A stretch of 64,000 nt of DNA from Streptomyces canus 299MFChir4.1 (GTDB lineage Bacteria > Actinomycetota > Actinomycetes > Streptomycetales > Streptomycetaceae). The stretch's first letter is position 1; every line of letters begins with the position of its first letter. The notes beneath the pieces were generated by a model. That model ran no database searches, was not told the origin of the DNA, and was given only the letters and a program-made list of their open reading frames with translations. The position numbers were made by a program, and so were the translations under genes. Shown here piece by piece: positions 62,891 through 64,000 of this stretch. The stretch lies in the NCBI RefSeq assembly GCF_000383615.1, contig NZ_KB911584.1, positions 1 through 64,000 of the forward strand, read 5' to 3'.

Positions 62891-64000
62891 ATGGATTTCG
62901 GCACGCAGGGCCCCGAGGCCCCGGCCGACCTCGCCTGGCTGCGAGGTGTGGACGCCTACACGATGGGCGCCTATCCACAGGCGGAGGAGGAGTTCCGGGC
63001 CGCGGTACGGATCGATCCCGGGATGGCCGACGGCTGGCTCGGACTGCACGCGCTGCGCGTCGACACGACGACCGCGCTGCTCAGGATGTTCCGGCACCGC
63101 GAGCGTTTCGGCGAACAGCGCGCACGGCACCGACGCACCCTCAACTCCTGGTACTGGCTGGGGTGGTGGGTGCAACCGGTCCTGGAGAGCCCGCGCGACC
63201 TGCTGCTCGCGCACGCCTCGCACTGGCTGGACGGCCGGCATGTCCCCGAGCTGGACCGGGCCCTCGCGGGCCTGCCACCGGTGGACACCGACCATCAGGT
63301 CCGCTTTCTGCACGCCTGCCGCGCCTATCTCGTCAAGGACTGGGATCAACTGGTCCGGCACACCGACCCGTTGATCGACGACGCCATGCTCGGCATCGAG
63401 GCCGGCCTGTTCGGCGGCATGGCCCGGGTCCGCCTGGAGATGTACGGCCAGGCCGAACCGCTGCTCTCGGCGGCCCTGATGCGCTGTCGCAGCGAGCAGC
63501 CCCAGCGCAAGGAGCTGCGGTACTGGCTGGCCCGGGCGCACGAGGGGACGGGCCGGTCGGCGGCCGCGCTCCCCCTCTACCGGGCCGTGCACCGCGTCGA
63601 CCCCGCGTTCATGGACACCTCCGCCCGGCTCGCCGCGATCGCCGAGGCCGACGGGTACGACGACCCGGCCGACCTCGCGGCGATCACGCTCACCGGGTTC
63701 GGCCAGGACGTGCTGGACGGACCCGACGGCATCGATCCGCTGTTCGGTGTCGAGGGGCGGGAGCTGAAGCTCTCCGACCCGGAGCCGCCGCCGACCGGTC
63801 CGCTGCCCCCGATGACCGACCCGGCCGGACGCGAGCGGTCCGGAGTACCGGCGGGGCCGCTGCCGGCGGGGCCCACCGATCCCGTCTTACTGGAGGAGGC
63901 GCTCACCGAGCTGGAGCGCATGGTGGGGCTGGAGCCGGTGAAGCGCCAGGTCAAGGCCCTGTCCGCCCAGTTGAACATGGCCCGTCTGCGCGCCGGGCAG
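62891..64000 (+). CDS. AAA+ ATPase, EccA/CbxX-like (partial at window end)
   Basis: The first 370 codons of a large gene that runs past the window. The N-terminal part is TPR-like helical repeats (AYPQAEEEFRAAVRIDPGMA, YWLARAHEGTGRSAAALPLY). A Pro-rich linker leads to the start of a CbxX/CfqX-type AAA domain (LERMVGLEPVKRQVKALSAQ). This plan matches EccA of type VII secretion systems and its actinobacterial relatives. Walker motifs are outside the window. It carries a TTA leucine codon at 63887-63889, rare in Streptomyces. ATG 62891 follows GGGGGA. Confidence 0.85.
   Translation, partial: MDFGTQGPEAPADLAWLRGVDAYTMGAYPQAEEEFRAAVRIDPGMADGWLGLHALRVDTTTALLRMFRHRERFGEQRARHRRTLNSWYWLGWWVQPVLESPRDLLLAHASHWLDGRHVPELDRALAGLPPVDTDHQVRFLHACRAYLVKDWDQLVRHTDPLIDDAMLGIEAGLFGGMARVRLEMYGQAEPLLSAALMRCRSEQPQRKELRYWLARAHEGTGRSAAALPLYRAVHRVDPAFMDTSARLAAIAEADGYDDPADLAAITLTGFGQDVLDGPDGIDPLFGVEGRELKLSDPEPPPTGPLPPMTDPAGRERSGVPAGPLPAGPTDPVLLEEALTELERMVGLEPVKRQVKALSAQLNMARLRAGQ

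Overview
The window is high-GC DNA with strong third-codon-position G/C bias, GTG starts, dense overlapping operons and several gene families found mainly in sporulating actinomycetes (SmeA/SffA, a CvnABCD conservon, RbpA, a DasR-type operator). It is almost certainly Streptomyces chromosome. From memory, the order crr-ptsI ... smeA-sffA ... rbpA-fxsA-ppm ... chiD matches the conserved core arm of Streptomyces coelicolor (about SCO1390-SCO1430). I see no insertion sequence, prophage, CRISPR array or tRNA.

Layout. 1-112 is the 5' end of a 16S rRNA gene on the minus strand, with its leader and promoter region up to about 385. 533-2930 holds crr and ptsI (general PTS) behind a DasR-like operator. 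2937-6507 holds a conserved hypothetical gene, an MFS transporter broken by a frameshift, and a divergent MocR regulator. 6517-11063 holds acetoacetyl-CoA synthetase and a GH31 alpha-glucosidase. 11067-15122 holds a Nudix hydrolase, a DUF35/lipid-transfer-thiolase pair and a degenerate EAL-CBS-GGDEF protein. 15497-17803 is glpF-glpK. 17873-22565 is a CvnA-D conservon.

23615-30780 is a compact three-gene operon for an SMC/MukB-like ATPase of 1562 aa with two accessory proteins. Gene order and sizes resemble MksFEB/JetABC complexes, but no JetD nuclease is visible. 30938-36180 is a GntR regulator diverging from a transporter, a DUF1445 (D-glutamate cyclase-like) gene and pxpABC: a 5-oxoproline module. 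36252-39407 has an SGNH hydrolase and two GT4 glycosyltransferases. 39596-41719 has HEAT and ankyrin proteins. 41935-43780 is smeA-sffA.

43857-48295 is a MocR/YczE divergent pair followed by a glycerophosphodiester phosphodiesterase and a UMF1-type transporter. 48564-50456 holds rbpA (behind a sigma-R-type promoter), fxsA and ppm. 51007-57577 holds an amidohydrolase, an Lrp regulator, a phosphotransferase/hydroxyneurosporene-fold pair and an acyl-CoA dehydrogenase. 57920-64000 holds a secreted GH18 chitinase, a TetR regulator, a secreted C39-like protein, a P-loop kinase and the start of an EccA-like AAA+ ATPase that carries a TTA codon.

Links between regions. DasR-type or chitinase-repeat motifs lie before both crr-ptsI and chiD, which ties amino-sugar uptake to chitin breakdown. 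A shared palindrome CTGACG-N3-CGTCAG lies before the DUF35/thiolase operon and before the 56068-53820 operon, suggesting one regulator for both. The most unusual items are the SMC-like complex (catalytic-Glu position in Walker B is Asn), the D-glutamate/5-oxoproline operon, SffA lacking the Walker A lysine, and the frameshifted transporter.
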